Below are positions 44,186-54,869 of a stretch of DNA of 64,000 bases, piece by piece (within the stretch, counting starts at the first letter, position 1; each line of letters opens with the position of its first letter). The stretch comes from Candidatus Sphingomonas phytovorans (GTDB lineage Bacteria; Pseudomonadota; Alphaproteobacteria; Sphingomonadales; Sphingomonadaceae): the NCBI GenBank assembly GCA_029202385.1, contig CP119314.1:3412501-3476500 (forward strand). Direction: 5' to 3'. A program made the translations under genes and the position numbers. The notes below the pieces were generated by a model that was not told the origin of the DNA, did not search any database, and was given only the letters and a program-made list of their open reading frames with translations.

Positions 44186-45430
44186 TCAGCGGAACAGGTT
44201 CAGGTCGATCGCCTCGCCCATCGCGCGATAGCCCGCATCGCCGGGGTGGAGCGCGTCGCCGCTGTCATAGGCCTTGGCCATGCGTAGCGGATCGGCCTTG
44301 TCGGCGACGGCCCGGTCGAAATCGATCACCCCGTCGAAATTGCCTGGCGCGCGTATCCATGTGTTGACCGCGACGCGCACGGCGTCTCCTTCCGCCGCAT
44401 AATAACCGGCGCCCTTGTAAGGCAGCACGGTCGCACCGATCACCTTGATGCCGCGATCATGCGCGCGATCGATCATCTGGCGATAGGCGCCCGTGATATC
44501 GGCCACGGTCGGCGGCGCGCTGGCGGCGCCCTTCGCGCTGCCGATATCGTTGATGCCTTCGAGGATCACGACATAGCGAACGCCGGGCACCGACAATATG
44601 TCGCGGTCGAACCGCGCCAGCGCAGCCGGCCCGGCCCCGGTCTTGAGCAGCCGATTGCCCGAAATGCCCGCATTGGCCACCGCGAGGCCGTTCTTGCCCG
44701 CCTTGTCCAGCCGCTCCGCCAGCACGTCAGGCCAGCGGCGGTCGGTGTCCTTGCTGGAAGCGGCGCCATCAGTGATCGAATCGCCGATCGTCACGATCGT
44801 GCCGGTGGCCGGACCACCCGCCACATCGATCGCGGTGAGGAGATAGCGCATCGTGCTGGTCGCCCCGCCTGGTGCCAGCACGGGGGCCGATGCCTGGTTG
44901 CCCGGGACGATCCGCGTCGTCGCCACGCCGAGTTGATGGACCGAAAGATGGGCAGTGTCGCCCGGGACATGAATGCTGACCACGATCCGGGCCAGCGGCG
45001 CGACCTTCAACGCGACCGGATCGCTGATCAGCGGCGCACCGGCCGGAATGACGGGCGAGGCACTACCGCCAAAGGTCACGGCGCGATCGGTGCCGGCAAC
45101 GATCCCCCCGTCCGGGCCGGCCAGCGCAACATGAACCGCGCCGACCGGCAGGGGCGCCGTCCCCATTTCGTTGGAGAGCCGCAACCGCAGGATCGTGCCG
45201 CCGGCGGAGAGGCGTGCTGTCATGCGATAGGTGGCGTCGGCGGAAAGAGGTGGCGCCGGCTGTGGCGGTGAAACTGGCTGGCCCGGCCGCGCCACAGGCG
45301 CCGGCATCTCCATCGGCACCGCTTGCCAGCTTCGCGTCCAGACCCGGCGAGCCTGCGCCCCGGCAGCGATCGGTTGAAGCAGCAACGCCGTCGCTGCGAG
45401 CGACAAATAGAGCCGGTAGCCTCTCACCAT
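44186..45430 (-). CDS. Secreted SGNH/GDSL-family esterase
   Basis: 414 residues with a signal peptide ending AAGAQA. After an N-terminal beta-rich domain of about 180 residues, block I TIGDSITDGAAS carries the nucleophile Ser, NAGISGNRLL the oxyanion Gly, VILEGINDIGSAKG the Asn, and DALHPGDAGY the catalytic Asp-x2-His. Enzymes with this layout release acyl groups from carbohydrates or small esters. It heads a two-gene unit with the deacetylase. Upstream (45505-45518) lies a partial match to a LacI-type operator. Confidence 0.9.
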   Translation of the reverse strand: MVRGYRLYLSLAATALLLQPIAAGAQARRVWTRSWQAVPMEMPAPVARPGQPVSPPQPAPPLSADATYRMTARLSAGGTILRLRLSNEMGTAPLPVGAVHVALAGPDGGIVAGTDRAVTFGGSASPVIPAGAPLISDPVALKVAPLARIVVSIHVPGDTAHLSVHQLGVATTRIVPGNQASAPVLAPGGATSTMRYLLTAIDVAGGPATGTIVTIGDSITDGAASSKDTDRRWPDVLAERLDKAGKNGLAVANAGISGNRLLKTGAGPAALARFDRDILSVPGVRYVVILEGINDIGSAKGAASAPPTVADITGAYRQMIDRAHDRGIKVIGATVLPYKGAGYYAAEGDAVRVAVNTWIRAPGNFDGVIDFDRAVADKADPLRMAKAYDSGDALHPGDAGYRAMGEAIDLNLFR

Positions 45431-45593
45431 CTTCTCCTGGGCAATGTTGCCGTCGCCTTCGGGCGATCGGTTCCTGTCCCCGCCTCTTCAGTGGAAGCGG
45501 GTCAAGATACCGCTACCATAGCGAATGCGGCGCATAGCTCAATCGGCGCATTCGCCGCGACGTCGTCGACAGATCGACGCGTGCCGCGCGCTA

Positions 45594-47150
45594 TCATCGC
45601 CCCGCCACGTCGCCGGGCGCGAGCGCGAAGGCGGTTCCCGCCGCACGGGCCGGCACGGCCCGGACATTCTGTGTCCGCAACAGCGCCGCGATGGCCAGGG
45701 CGCGGCGCTGAATCAGGCTCGGCCTGGCAGGATCGGCATCTTCGGGCAGCCCCGGCACCGCGAGCGCGGCGATATTCCAGCGTGTCGCTTCCCAGGCCGA
45801 CAACAGGACCGCCTCACGCGCTGCATCGTCCAGGCTATCGGAATCGCCACTGAAACGGATCTGCGGGAAACCACCGAACGGCGGGACAAGGACAATCTGC
45901 CAGCCCTTGGCGGACTCGGCCAGCCGCTCCTCCAGCGCGCGATAGGTTGCCGACGTGGCGCCGGGCAACGCGTTCGCCCGTGCCGTCGCACGGTGATGGT
46001 CGCGATCGATCGTCACCTCGTCGAATGCGACGCCCGCACCGATCGCCACCAGGGTCGCGATCCTCCGCGCCTCCGCATTTTCCGCGTCACTTGCCGTCAG
46101 GACGCGCTGGATTTCAGCACGCTGCGCCTCGATCGTGCCGGCGCCGGGATCGAGCAGCACCTGATCGACCTGCAGGCTGACCGGCCGCCCGAGCCGGTCC
46201 GACAATGCCGTTTGCAACGGCGCGTTGGCGATGGCAGCCGCGCGCGGCGCGATGACGACCGAGCGCACCAGCAACGGATCGCTGTCGAAATCGATATCGA
46301 GCTGGGTCACCCGCGCTTTCTCGCCGAACCGGTCGGAGAGGAAGGCACGTACCTGCGTCGCCGTCACCGCCTCGCCCGCGATCCGGCTGAGCGAGAAGCC
46401 GAGCGGTATCGCCATGGCGACGAATACCAGCAGCAGGACGATGGTCTGCGCCCAGCTCTGCTGGCTGGAGAGGCGATGGCCGAAACCGTAGAAACGGGCC
46501 ATCACCGTCGCTGACAGGGCGATGGTGATGAAATTGGTGACGAACAGCGCGAAGGCACCGCCCAGCACCGGCATGTTCCAGGTCGCCAGACCATAGCCGA
46601 CCACGGCGAGCGGGGGCATCAGCGCGGTCGCGATGGCGACGCCGACGATCGTCTCGCCCTTGCCCCGGATGACCGCGAAGGAACCGGCCAGCGCCGCGAA
46701 CAGCGCGACCAGCAGGTCGAACAGGTTCGGCCTGGTCCGCGCCAGGATTTCCGCCGTCGGCGCCTTGAGCGGCGAGAGCAGGACGAGCAGCGCGGTGAAG
46801 GCAACCGCCAGGGCGGTGCCGATCGCCAGCGCGATCAACGCACGCCGCGCCTCCGCCAGGTCGAACAGGGCCAGCGCGAACCCCAGGCCGAGGATCGGGC
46901 TCATCAGCGGCGAGATCAGCATCGCGCCGATCACCACTGCGGGCGACGAGAGCAGCAGGCCAAGCACCGCGATCCCGGCCGACATGGTGATCATGAAGGC
47001 GTAGCGCGGCGACCAGCCACTCTCCTCTTCGATGCGCGTCTTTACTTCGGCGTGATCAACCGATCCGACGACGGCGCGGCGCCACCAGCGATAGAGCACG
47101 GTGCGTTGCCAGCGGTGTTCAGCCGCCGGATACGATTGGGCGATCGCCAT
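45594..47150 (-). CDS. DUF389 family membrane protein
   Basis: 518 residues from the ATG at 47150 (GGGAG upstream). Residues 40-300 contain the DUF389 core with about six membrane segments, including SAGIAVLGLLLSSPAVVIGA, MLISPLMSPILGLGFALALF and GVAIATALMPPLAVVGYGLA. The C-terminal 220 residues are soluble and hydrophilic, likely periplasmic or cytoplasmic. DUF389 (formerly TIGR00341-like) has no proven function; a transport role is supposed. Divergent from the ClC gene with 125 bp between, which could mean common control of ion flux. Confidence 0.9.
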   Translation of the reverse strand: MAIAQSYPAAEHRWQRTVLYRWWRRAVVGSVDHAEVKTRIEEESGWSPRYAFMITMSAGIAVLGLLLSSPAVVIGAMLISPLMSPILGLGFALALFDLAEARRALIALAIGTALAVAFTALLVLLSPLKAPTAEILARTRPNLFDLLVALFAALAGSFAVIRGKGETIVGVAIATALMPPLAVVGYGLATWNMPVLGGAFALFVTNFITIALSATVMARFYGFGHRLSSQQSWAQTIVLLLVFVAMAIPLGFSLSRIAGEAVTATQVRAFLSDRFGEKARVTQLDIDFDSDPLLVRSVVIAPRAAAIANAPLQTALSDRLGRPVSLQVDQVLLDPGAGTIEAQRAEIQRVLTASDAENAEARRIATLVAIGAGVAFDEVTIDRDHHRATARANALPGATSATYRALEERLAESAKGWQIVLVPPFGGFPQIRFSGDSDSLDDAAREAVLLSAWEATRWNIAALAVPGLPEDADPARPSLIQRRALAIAALLRTQNVRAVPARAAGTAFALAPGDVAGR

Positions 47151-47275
47151 CGCTACATCTCCCACTGCGCCCTCAGGCCGAAGTGGCGGCATTAGGAGCC
47201 TTTTGCGACCACGTGCAAATCCCGTGCTGCAATGACACGATGGCGCGAAACGGCCGGGAGGGATAGGACATCGCC

Positions 47276-48577
47276 ATGAGGCTTCCCCTGAACAGGCGCT
47301 GGCGCGTGCTGCTGCGGCGTCACGGCCCGGCGTCAGCGGTATGGCGGCGGCGGATCGCGATGGGCACCGGCGCGGTCTCGATCGGCCTCGCCGCGTTGCT
47401 GTTCGCCAGGCTTGCCGACGCAGCCAGCAGCCTGTTCGGCGGCATGGCCCGCGACCATTGGTGGCTGCCGCTGATCCTGACGCCTGCCGGTTTCGTGCTG
47501 ATCGTCTGGCTGACCCGGCGGATTGCCCCGGAAGCCGCTGGATCGGGCATTCCGCAGGTGATCGCGGCGGCACAGGATCCCGCGCGCGCCGGGCGCCTGC
47601 TGATCTCGCTGAAGGCGGCGTTGCTCAAGGGTGTCTTCACCGTCGCGGCGCTGCTGTGCGGCGCCTCTGTCGGCCGCGAAGGGCCGACGGTGCAGATCTC
47701 GGCGGCGATCCTCAACTGGCACAGCCGGCTGTTCCGCGCGCCGATCAGGGCGTCGATGATCATCGCGGGCGGCGCGGCTGGCGTGGCGGCCGCGTTCAAC
47801 ACGCCGCTGGCTGGCGTCACCTTCGCGATCGAGGAACTGGCCGACGCCTATGAACAGCGCGTCGCGCTGCTGGTGATGACCACGATCCTGATCGCGGGCA
47901 TCGTCAGCCTTGGGCTGGCGGGCGACTATGTCTATTTCGGCGCGGTCGGCGAGACGATGAAGGTCGGCGGCGCCCTGCAGGTCGCTCCCGTCGCCGGCGT
48001 GCTGGGTGGCCTGTCCGGTGGGCTGTTCGCCCGGGCGATGCTGGGCATCGGCCCGGCGCGCGACCGCTGGATTCCGTTCCTGAAGGGCCGGCCGGTGGCC
48101 TGGGCGCTGCTGTGCGGCACGATCGTGGCCGTCGTCGGCGTCGCGACCGGCCTGACCTGGGGCACCGGCTATGCCCCGGCGCGCGCGATCATCGACGGCA
48201 CCAACGCGCCCTATTGGTTCGGTCCCGCGAAGTTCGCCACGACCCTGGCGACCGCCGCATCCGGGCTGCCCGGCGGCATCTTCGCGCCGTCGCTCGCCAC
48301 CGGGGCGGGGCTCGGCGCGCTGCTCCGGCCGATGTTTCCCGGCGATCCGGGCGGCGCCGTCGTCCTGCTCGGCATGGTCGCCTATTTCACCGGCGTGGTC
48401 CGCGCGCCGCTGACCGCAGTGATCATCATCGTCGAGGCAACGGCGAGCCGCGGCCTGATCCTGCCGCTGTTCCTCGCCGCGCTGATCGCGCATGCGGTGT
48501 CGGCCCTGGTGTGCAAGGAACGGCTCTATCACGGGCTCGCCCGCCCCTGGCGCACCGCGCTTGGGGCAAGGACCTGA
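47276..48577 (+). CDS. ClC-type chloride channel or H+/Cl- antiporter
   Basis: 433 residues with 10-12 hydrophobic segments. The selectivity motifs are GSGIPQ (residues 89-94), GREGPTVQ with the gating glutamate Glu135, and GLPGGIFAPSLATGAGLGA. It carries chloride, and possibly protons, across the inner membrane, aiding acid tolerance or volume control. There is no C-terminal CBS pair, in keeping with short bacterial ClCs. The antiporter-specific inner glutamate could not be placed with confidence. Confidence 0.93.
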   Translation: MRLPLNRRWRVLLRRHGPASAVWRRRIAMGTGAVSIGLAALLFARLADAASSLFGGMARDHWWLPLILTPAGFVLIVWLTRRIAPEAAGSGIPQVIAAAQDPARAGRLLISLKAALLKGVFTVAALLCGASVGREGPTVQISAAILNWHSRLFRAPIRASMIIAGGAAGVAAAFNTPLAGVTFAIEELADAYEQRVALLVMTTILIAGIVSLGLAGDYVYFGAVGETMKVGGALQVAPVAGVLGGLSGGLFARAMLGIGPARDRWIPFLKGRPVAWALLCGTIVAVVGVATGLTWGTGYAPARAIIDGTNAPYWFGPAKFATTLATAASGLPGGIFAPSLATGAGLGALLRPMFPGDPGGAVVLLGMVAYFTGVVRAPLTAVIIIVEATASRGLILPLFLAALIAHAVSALVCKERLYHGLARPWRTALGART

Positions 48578-48621
48578 CCACCAGTCCAATTGCGGTCTTG
48601 CATCGCGTCGGTGATTGGGCT

Positions 48622-48635
48622 TGGTAACGCTACCG
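48622..48635 (+). promoter_or_regulatory. LacI-type operator-like palindrome before the DUF485-ActP operon
   Basis: TGGTAACGCTACCG matches 12 of 14 positions of TGGTAGCGCTACCA, a palindrome used by LacI-family sugar regulators in related Alphaproteobacteria. It lies 27 bp before the DUF485 start. A weaker copy (AGATACCGCTACCA, 10 of 14) lies at 45505-45518 upstream of the SGNH esterase. Confidence 0.35.
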
Positions 48636-48661
48636 CCAACGAGCGGCAGGGGGAGAGTGCG

Positions 48662-48973
48662 ATGGCTGATTCAGAACGTCTGGCGCGCGTGGCGGCCGAC
48701 CCGCGATATCTCGCGCTGACGCGCCGGCGCGGGCGTTTCACCTGGACGCTGACCTGCATCATGCTGGTCGCCTATTTCGGCTTCATCCTGCTGATCGCCT
48801 TCGACAAGAGCGCGCTCGCCGCGCCGATCGGATCGGGCGTGACGTCGATCGGCATTCCGATCGGGCTCGGCGTGATCCTGCTCGCGATCGGGCTGACCGG
48901 CCTTTATGTGCGCCGCGCCAATCGCGACTATGACGCGCTGGTGCAGAGCCTGGTCGAGAGTGAAGGCGAATGA
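48662..48973 (+). CDS. DUF485 small membrane protein, partner of ActP
   Basis: 103 residues from the ATG at 48662 (GGGGGAGAG upstream). Two membrane segments ([20 protein letters not shown] and [14 protein letters not shown]) lie between charged ends. This is the YjcH-type DUF485 protein that usually precedes the acetate permease ActP. Its stop overlaps the actP ATG (ATGA), showing translational coupling. It may help assembly or activity of the permease. Confidence 0.92.
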   Translation: MADSERLARVAADPRYLALTRRRGRFTWTLTCIMLVAYFGFILLIAFDKSALAAPIGSGVTSIGIPIGLGVILLAIGLTGLYVRRANRDYDALVQSLVESEGE

Positions 48974-50679
48974 AGCTCGCCCGCGCCGTCGCGCTTCTCT
49001 CCGCCGCCCTGCTGATCGCCACTCCCGCCCTCGCCGACGGCGTCGCCGGGCAGACGGTGCGGCAGGCGACAAACTGGACCGCGATCGTCCTGTTCGCGGC
49101 CTTCGCGATCCTGACGCTCGGTATCACCCGCTGGGCAGCGCGGCGGACGCGGACCGCATCCGATTTCTACACGGCGGGCGGTGGCATCACCGGGTTCCAG
49201 AACGGCCTCGCCATCGCGGGCGACTATATGTCGGCCGCCTCGTTCCTCGGCATTTCGGCGCAGATTTTCGCCGATGGCTATGACGGGCTGATCTATTCGA
49301 TCGGCTTCCTGGTCGGCTGGCCGATCATCCTGTTCCTGATGGCGGAACGGCTGCGCAATCTCGGCCGCTACACTTTTGCCGATGTCGCCTCGTTCCGCTT
49401 CGCGCAGACGCCGGTGCGCACCTTCGCGGCAATCTCCACCCTGGTCGTCGTGCTGTTCTACCTGATCGCGCAGATGGTCGGCGCGGGGCAGCTCATCAAA
49501 TTGCTGTTCGGGCTGGACTATGCCTATGCCGTGATCATCGTCGGCGTGCTGATGATGCTCTATGTTCTGTTCGGCGGGATGACCGCGACCACCTGGGTAC
49601 AGATCATCAAGGCAGTGCTGCTGCTCGGCTGCGCCAGCTTCATGGCGTTCATGGTGATGGCACGGTTCGGCTTCTCGCCCGAGGCGCTGTTCGCCCGCGC
49701 GGTCCAGGTGAAGACCGATCTCGCCGCGATGACCGGCCAGGTCACGCCCGCCGAAGCGGCGGAGCGCGGGCGATCGATCATGGGGCCGGGCAATTTCATC
49801 AAGGACCCGGTCTCGGCCATCTCGTTCGGCATGGCGCTGATGTTCGGCACCGCCGGCCTGCCGCATATCCTGATGCGCTTCTTCACCGTGCCCGACGCCA
49901 GGGCGGCGCGCAGCTCGGTGCTGTGGGCGACGGGATGGATCGGCTATTTCTATCTGCTGACCTTCATCATCGGCTTCGGCGCGATCGTGCTGGTGTCGAC
50001 CGATCCGGGTTATCTCGACTCGACCGGCGCGCTGCGCGGCGGCGGCAACATGGCGGCGATCCATCTTGCACAGGCGATCGGGGGGAACATCTTCCTCGGC
50101 TTCGTCTCGGCGGTGGCGTTCGCGACGATCCTGGCGGTGGTGGCCGGGCTGACCCTGTCGGGCGCGTCGGCGGTGAGTCATGATCTTTACGCAACGGTGT
50201 TCCGCAAGGGCCAGGCCGATTCAGCCGCCGAGCTGCGCGTGTCGCGGCGCACCGTGCTGGTGCTCGCGGTGGTGGCGATCCTGCTCGGCATATTGTTCGA
50301 AAAGCAGAATGTCGCCTTCATGGTCAGCCTCGCCTTTGCCCTGGCGGCGTCGGGCAATTTCCCGGTGCTGCTGTTGTCGCTGCTGTGGAAAGGCTGCACG
50401 ACGCGGGGCGTGGTGATCGGCGGATCGATCGGGTTGCTGACCGCGCTGGTGCTGACGATCCTGTCGCCGGCGATCTGGGTGGCGATCCTGCATCACGACA
50501 AGGCGATCTTCCCCTATTCGTCACCCGCCATCTTCTCCGTGCCGCTTGCCTTCTTCACCATCTGGCTGGTGTCGAAACTCGACACGTCGCCACGCGCCAC
50601 GGTGGACCGGGACGCGTATCTGGAGCAGCGGGTGCGGTCGGAAACCGGGATCGGCGCGGCGGGTGCATCGGCGCACTGA
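48970..50679 (+). CDS. actP: Cation/acetate symporter ActP (SSS family)
   Basis: 569 residues with a cleavable-looking N-terminal segment ([11 protein letters not shown]) and about 13 hydrophobic segments. [20 protein letters not shown] with [20 protein letters not shown], and [20 protein letters not shown], are typical of sodium:solute symporters of the ActP type. It imports acetate or other short carboxylates with a cation. Together with the coupled DUF485 gene it forms the standard yjcH-actP unit; the acetyl-CoA synthetase is not in the window. Confidence 0.93.
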   Translation: MKLARAVALLSAALLIATPALADGVAGQTVRQATNWTAIVLFAAFAILTLGITRWAARRTRTASDFYTAGGGITGFQNGLAIAGDYMSAASFLGISAQIFADGYDGLIYSIGFLVGWPIILFLMAERLRNLGRYTFADVASFRFAQTPVRTFAAISTLVVVLFYLIAQMVGAGQLIKLLFGLDYAYAVIIVGVLMMLYVLFGGMTATTWVQIIKAVLLLGCASFMAFMVMARFGFSPEALFARAVQVKTDLAAMTGQVTPAEAAERGRSIMGPGNFIKDPVSAISFGMALMFGTAGLPHILMRFFTVPDARAARSSVLWATGWIGYFYLLTFIIGFGAIVLVSTDPGYLDSTGALRGGGNMAAIHLAQAIGGNIFLGFVSAVAFATILAVVAGLTLSGASAVSHDLYATVFRKGQADSAAELRVSRRTVLVLAVVAILLGILFEKQNVAFMVSLAFALAASGNFPVLLLSLLWKGCTTRGVVIGGSIGLLTALVLTILSPAIWVAILHHDKAIFPYSSPAIFSVPLAFFTIWLVSKLDTSPRATVDRDAYLEQRVRSETGIGAAGASAH

Positions 50680-50773
50680 CGCCGACGCGGATCGCACGTC
50701 GAGCCCGGTGACGATCTCTCGCCATCGCGCCGATCGTCCGATACGACTTGCCTGAAACAACCACGGGGGCAGC

Positions 50774-52300
50774 ATGAAATTCTCGACAGCCGCGATCATG
50801 GCACTTCCCGCCGCATTGCTGATCGCGGGGCAGACCGCCGCCGCGCCGGAACCGGGACCCGATGCCGAAACCCGCGCCTGGTGGACGATCACCGAGGCGC
50901 TGTCGAACGACGGGATGGAGGGCCGCGACACCGGCTCCGCAGGCTATGATCACGCGGCGCAGCTGGTCGCCGACAAGTTCAAGGCAGCCGGATTGAAGCC
51001 GCTCGGCGACAAGGGAAGCTGGTTCCAGCCGGTTGCGCTAAACGAAATCGCGATCAAGCGCGCCGAGATCGGCGTCGGCGATCGTCCGCTCGCCTTTCTC
51101 CAGGACATCACCGTCGACCCGTCCAACGCCATGCCGGTGACGGTCGATGCGCCGCTCGCCTATCGCGGTTATTGCGGCGCGGCGGCGCTTGGCGACGTCC
51201 GCGGCAAGATCGTGATATGTCATGGCGTGAACCGGCCCGGCCTGCCGGGCGCCGCCGAGCGGATCGCGGCGGTCAAGGCAGCGGGAGGCATCGGCCTTGC
51301 GACGATCGCCGATCCGGGCTTCGCCATCGAACCGCCGCGCTGGCCCTTCGCCTACGCACGTTCAGTGACGCTCGCGAATGCCGCGCCCGATACCGATGGC
51401 TTCCTGCGCCTGCGACTGAAGGCCGATGCCCTGAAAAAGGCGATCGGCGACCATGGACCCGATGCTGGCGATCTCATTGCGAAAGGGAGCGCCGGCGAGC
51501 CCCTTCCCGGCTTCGACATCCCCGAATCCTTCCATGCGACGTTCACGGTGAGGCGGCGGCAGATCACCTCCTCCAACGTGATCGGCCTGCTGCCCGGAAG
51601 CGACCCTGCCAGTAGCGCCCAGGCGATCGTCCTTTCAGCGCATCTCGACGGCTATGGGTTCGGCACGCCGGTGAATGGCGACGGCCTCTACAACGGCACG
51701 CTGGATGACGCAGCCTATGTCGCGCTGCTGATCCGGGTGGCGGAGCAGCGCCAGGGCAAGGGATATCGCCGCCCGGTGATCTTCGCTGCCTTTACGGGGG
51801 AAGAGAAGGGCCTGCTCGGGTCGACCTGGTTCGTCGCCCACCCGACGCTGCCAAAGGCCTCGATCGCGGCCAACATCAACCTCGACCAGTTGCGCCCGAT
51901 CTTTCCGCTCGACCTGCTCACCGTCCATGCCCTTGACGATACGAGCCTGGGTGAAGACGTGCGGGCCGTCGCCAACGGCATGAACATCGCCGTCCAGCAC
52001 GATCCGGAGCCGGCGCGCAATCTGCTGCGCCGTTCCGATCAATGGCCGTTCCTCCAGGCGGGCATTCCAGCGACCGCCTTCGTCTTCGGGTACCGGCCAG
52101 GAACGGAAAGCGAGCGCATCTATCGCCAATGGTACAGGACCGGCTACCACACGCCGCTGGATGATCCGCACCAGCACATCGACTGGAAGGCAGCGGCGGA
52201 TTTCAACCGCTTCTTCAAGACGCTGGTCGAGCGCGTGGCCGACCAGGAAGCTGCCCCCGCCTGGAAAGCCGGGAGCAGCCTGCGTCCGGCGGGCCACTGA
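50774..52300 (+). CDS. Secreted M28 family metallopeptidase with PA domain
   Basis: 508 residues with a signal peptide (MKFSTAAIMALPAALLIAG). A protease-associated insertion (residues about 115-200, GKIVICHGVNRPG) precedes the M28 catalytic domain. The two-zinc site is visible as SAHLDGYG, NGTLDDAAY, FTGEEKGLLGS (catalytic Glu), NINLDQ and YHTPLDD. It is an aminopeptidase acting outside the cytoplasm on peptides. It converges with the sugar MFS gene, whose stop is 24 bp away. Confidence 0.92.
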   Translation: MKFSTAAIMALPAALLIAGQTAAAPEPGPDAETRAWWTITEALSNDGMEGRDTGSAGYDHAAQLVADKFKAAGLKPLGDKGSWFQPVALNEIAIKRAEIGVGDRPLAFLQDITVDPSNAMPVTVDAPLAYRGYCGAAALGDVRGKIVICHGVNRPGLPGAAERIAAVKAAGGIGLATIADPGFAIEPPRWPFAYARSVTLANAAPDTDGFLRLRLKADALKKAIGDHGPDAGDLIAKGSAGEPLPGFDIPESFHATFTVRRRQITSSNVIGLLPGSDPASSAQAIVLSAHLDGYGFGTPVNGDGLYNGTLDDAAYVALLIRVAEQRQGKGYRRPVIFAAFTGEEKGLLGSTWFVAHPTLPKASIAANINLDQLRPIFPLDLLTVHALDDTSLGEDVRAVANGMNIAVQHDPEPARNLLRRSDQWPFLQAGIPATAFVFGYRPGTESERIYRQWYRTGYHTPLDDPHQHIDWKAAADFNRFFKTLVERVADQEAAPAWKAGSSLRPAGH

Positions 52301-52324
52301 CCGCCGGCGCTGAACCACCGGTAT

Positions 52325-53629
52325 CTATGCGGTCTCGGCCGCCGTCGGTCGAGAGCCGTACACCGCATAGAACAGCACATAGAGCTCGCAGGCAGCGGTC
52401 AGCAGGAACGACATCTGCAGCCCATAGGCATCCGCCAGCCAGCCCTGGACGATCACCAGCGCGCCGCCGGCGATCGCCATGATCAGCAGGCCCGATCCTT
52501 CCTCGGTCAGCGGGCCAAGGCCCCGGATGCCTAGGGTGAAGATCGTCGGGAACATGATCGAGTGGAACAGGCCGACCGAGATCAGCGCCCACATCGCGAC
52601 GGGACCGGTGGTGAAGGTCGCGACCAGCATCACGACCAGCGCCCCGATGCTGAACGCCGCCAGCACATGCTCCGCCGCGACGCGCTGCATCAGGAAGCTG
52701 CCGAGGAAACGGCCGACCATCATCCCGCCCCACAGCAGGAAAAGATAATTGGAGGCCTGCGCATGAGTCAGGTTGCCGATCTCCGGCGCCGAGACGAAGT
52801 TGATGAACAAATTGCCCACCCCGATCTCCGCGATCAGGTAGATGAAGATCGCCGGCACGCCGAACACCAGGTTGCGGTGCCGCCACAGGCTATGGCCTCG
52901 CCGCTCCTGTTGCGCACGGCCGCGGGTCGAGGCGTTCATGTCGGGCAGGCGGAAGCGCGCGATGACCACCGCGAGCACGACCAGTACGGCCGCCACGATC
53001 AGATAGGGAAGCTGCACCGAGTGCGCGTCGGCAAGACGCTCGGCCGGGGTCAGCACCGCGCCCGCCGCGGCGTTGCCCGACGTGCTGCGGCCAAGGATGA
53101 GATAGCCGCCGAACAGCGGCGCGAAGGTCGTCCCCATCGAGTTGAAGGCCTGGACCAGATTCAGCCGCGAGGATGATGTCTCCGGCGAACCGATCACCGC
53201 GACATAGGGGTTGGCCGCGACCTGAAGCAGCGTGATGCCGGCGGCGATGACGAACAAGGCCGCCAGCACGACCCAATAGGAGGGGATCATCGACGCCGGC
53301 ACCATCATCACCGCGCCGAACGCCATGATGATCAGGCCGGCGACGATCGAGCGTTTGTAGCCGATCCGCTCGATCAGCATCGCCGAAGGGATCGACGCGA
53401 AGAAATAGGCGATGAACCACACCGACTCGATCAAGGTTGTCTGGGTATAATTGAGATCGAACACGCTGCGCAGGTGCGGCAGCAGCGTGCCGTTGATGAC
53501 GGTGATGAACCCCCACATGAAGAACAGGGTGGCGAGCAGGCTCAGCGTGGCACGGTAGCCCGACCCGGCGGAACCCGACGCCGTGCCGGCCGCAAGCGGT
53601 GTCGATGTATCGATTGCCGGTCCCGCCAT
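52325..53629 (-). CDS. Sugar MFS transporter, FucP/GluP-like
   Basis: 434 residues from the ATG at 53629 (GAGGA eight bases upstream; a GTG at 53635 is the alternative). About 12 hydrophobic segments. FFMWGFITVINGTLLPHLRS and LLQVAANPYVAVIGSPETSS are hallmarks of the FucP family of sugar:H+ symporters (fucose, glucose, galactose, mannose, N-acetylglucosamine). It is divergent from the aldose epimerase gene, so both may share one control region; substrate is probably galactose or arabinose from the neighbouring genes (inference). Confidence 0.92.
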   Translation of the reverse strand: MAGPAIDTSTPLAAGTASGSAGSGYRATLSLLATLFFMWGFITVINGTLLPHLRSVFDLNYTQTTLIESVWFIAYFFASIPSAMLIERIGYKRSIVAGLIIMAFGAVMMVPASMIPSYWVVLAALFVIAAGITLLQVAANPYVAVIGSPETSSSRLNLVQAFNSMGTTFAPLFGGYLILGRSTSGNAAAGAVLTPAERLADAHSVQLPYLIVAAVLVVLAVVIARFRLPDMNASTRGRAQQERRGHSLWRHRNLVFGVPAIFIYLIAEIGVGNLFINFVSAPEIGNLTHAQASNYLFLLWGGMMVGRFLGSFLMQRVAAEHVLAAFSIGALVVMLVATFTTGPVAMWALISVGLFHSIMFPTIFTLGIRGLGPLTEEGSGLLIMAIAGGALVIVQGWLADAYGLQMSFLLTAACELYVLFYAVYGSRPTAAETA

Positions 53630-53732
53630 TCTCACATCCTCTGCTGCATCGCTTGTTTTTTGTCTGAGTATATGTAAGCAAAATCGCGGTCAACGCCGCC
53701 GGTCAGAGCGGCCGCGGTGGAGGGCGATATTC

Positions 53733-54869
53733 ATGCACAAGAGTTTGATCATGCTGGCGGCGATGAGTGCCGTCGCGGCGGGGGCGAGCGCTCATGCGGC
53801 ATCGGCGGCGCGGGAGACGGTGGGCGACGTCGCCGGCGCGAAGGTCGAGGCGATCACGCTGGCCAACGCCAATGGCGTGAAGGCGCGCATCCTGAGCTAT
53901 GGCGCGACCCTTCAATCGCTCATCGCGCCCGACCGCAACGGCAAGCTGGCCGATGTGGTGTTGGGCTATGACGATCTGGCCGGTTATGTCGACAAGCCCA
54001 ATTTCTTCGGCGTGACGGTCGGCCGCTATGCCAACCGCATCGCGAAGGGCCGCTTCGCGATCGACGGCAAGACCTGGCAGTTGCCGATCAACAACGCCCC
54101 CAATTCGCTTCATGGCGGCACGAAGGGCTTCGACAAGGTCGTGTGGCGCGTCGTCTCGGTCGAGAACGGCCCTGTCGCGCGCGTGACCTTCGGCTATGTC
54201 AGCCCGGACGGCGACCAGGGCTATCCCGGCAAGCTCGACGTCACCGTCACCTATGGGCTCGACGAAAAGGGCGCGCTGTCGATCGAGTACAAGGCGGCGA
54301 CCGACGCGCCGACCATCGTCAACATGACCAATCATGCGATCTTCGATCTCGCCGGCGAAGGGTCGCCGACGGGCGCGATGGGCCACAGGCTGACCATGCC
54401 GGCGGGTGCTTATACCCCGGTCGACGCGACCCTGATCCCGACCGGCGAGTTGCGTCCGGTCGAGGGCAGCGTGTTCGATTTCCGGAACGGACGAATCCTC
54501 GGTGACGGCGTCCGCGACGGACGCGATGCGCAGATCGTCGCGGGACGCGGCTACGACCATAATTTCGCGATCGATGCCGGGCTCACCGCCCAGCCCAAGC
54601 TCGCGGCCCGCCTCGAGGACCCCGTGTCCGGCCGCGTGCTCGACGTGCTCAGCACCGAGCCCGGCTTGCAGCTCTACACCGGCAATTTCCTCAACGGGGG
54701 GCTGATCGGCAAGCACGGCCATGTCTATCGCATGGGCGATGGCGTCGCGATGGAACCGCAGAAATTCCCCGACACGCCCAACCAGCCAGCCTTCGGCTCG
54801 GCCCGGGTCGACCCCGGCAAGCCGTATCGCCACCTGATGATCTATCGAGTATCGGTGGCGCCACGCTGA
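53733..54869 (+). CDS. galM: Periplasmic aldose 1-epimerase (galactose mutarotase)
   Basis: 378 residues from the ATG at 53733 (GGAGGG upstream); the frame extended to 53583 overlaps the divergent gene. A signal peptide ([16 protein letters not shown]) is present, so the enzyme is exported. Motifs of GalM are [62 protein letters not shown] (catalytic His) and GLQLYTGNF (catalytic-site region). It interconverts alpha and beta anomers, feeding sugar uptake or oxidation. Its stop overlaps the next start (ATGA-type), coupling it to the sugar-acid dehydratase. Confidence 0.92.
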   Translation: MHKSLIMLAAMSAVAAGASAHAASAARETVGDVAGAKVEAITLANANGVKARILSYGATLQSLIAPDRNGKLADVVLGYDDLAGYVDKPNFFGVTVGRYANRIAKGRFAIDGKTWQLPINNAPNSLHGGTKGFDKVVWRVVSVENGPVARVTFGYVSPDGDQGYPGKLDVTVTYGLDEKGALSIEYKAATDAPTIVNMTNHAIFDLAGEGSPTGAMGHRLTMPAGAYTPVDATLIPTGELRPVEGSVFDFRNGRILGDGVRDGRDAQIVAGRGYDHNFAIDAGLTAQPKLAARLEDPVSGRVLDVLSTEPGLQLYTGNFLNGGLIGKHGHVYRMGDGVAMEPQKFPDTPNQPAFGSARVDPGKPYRHLMIYRVSVAPR

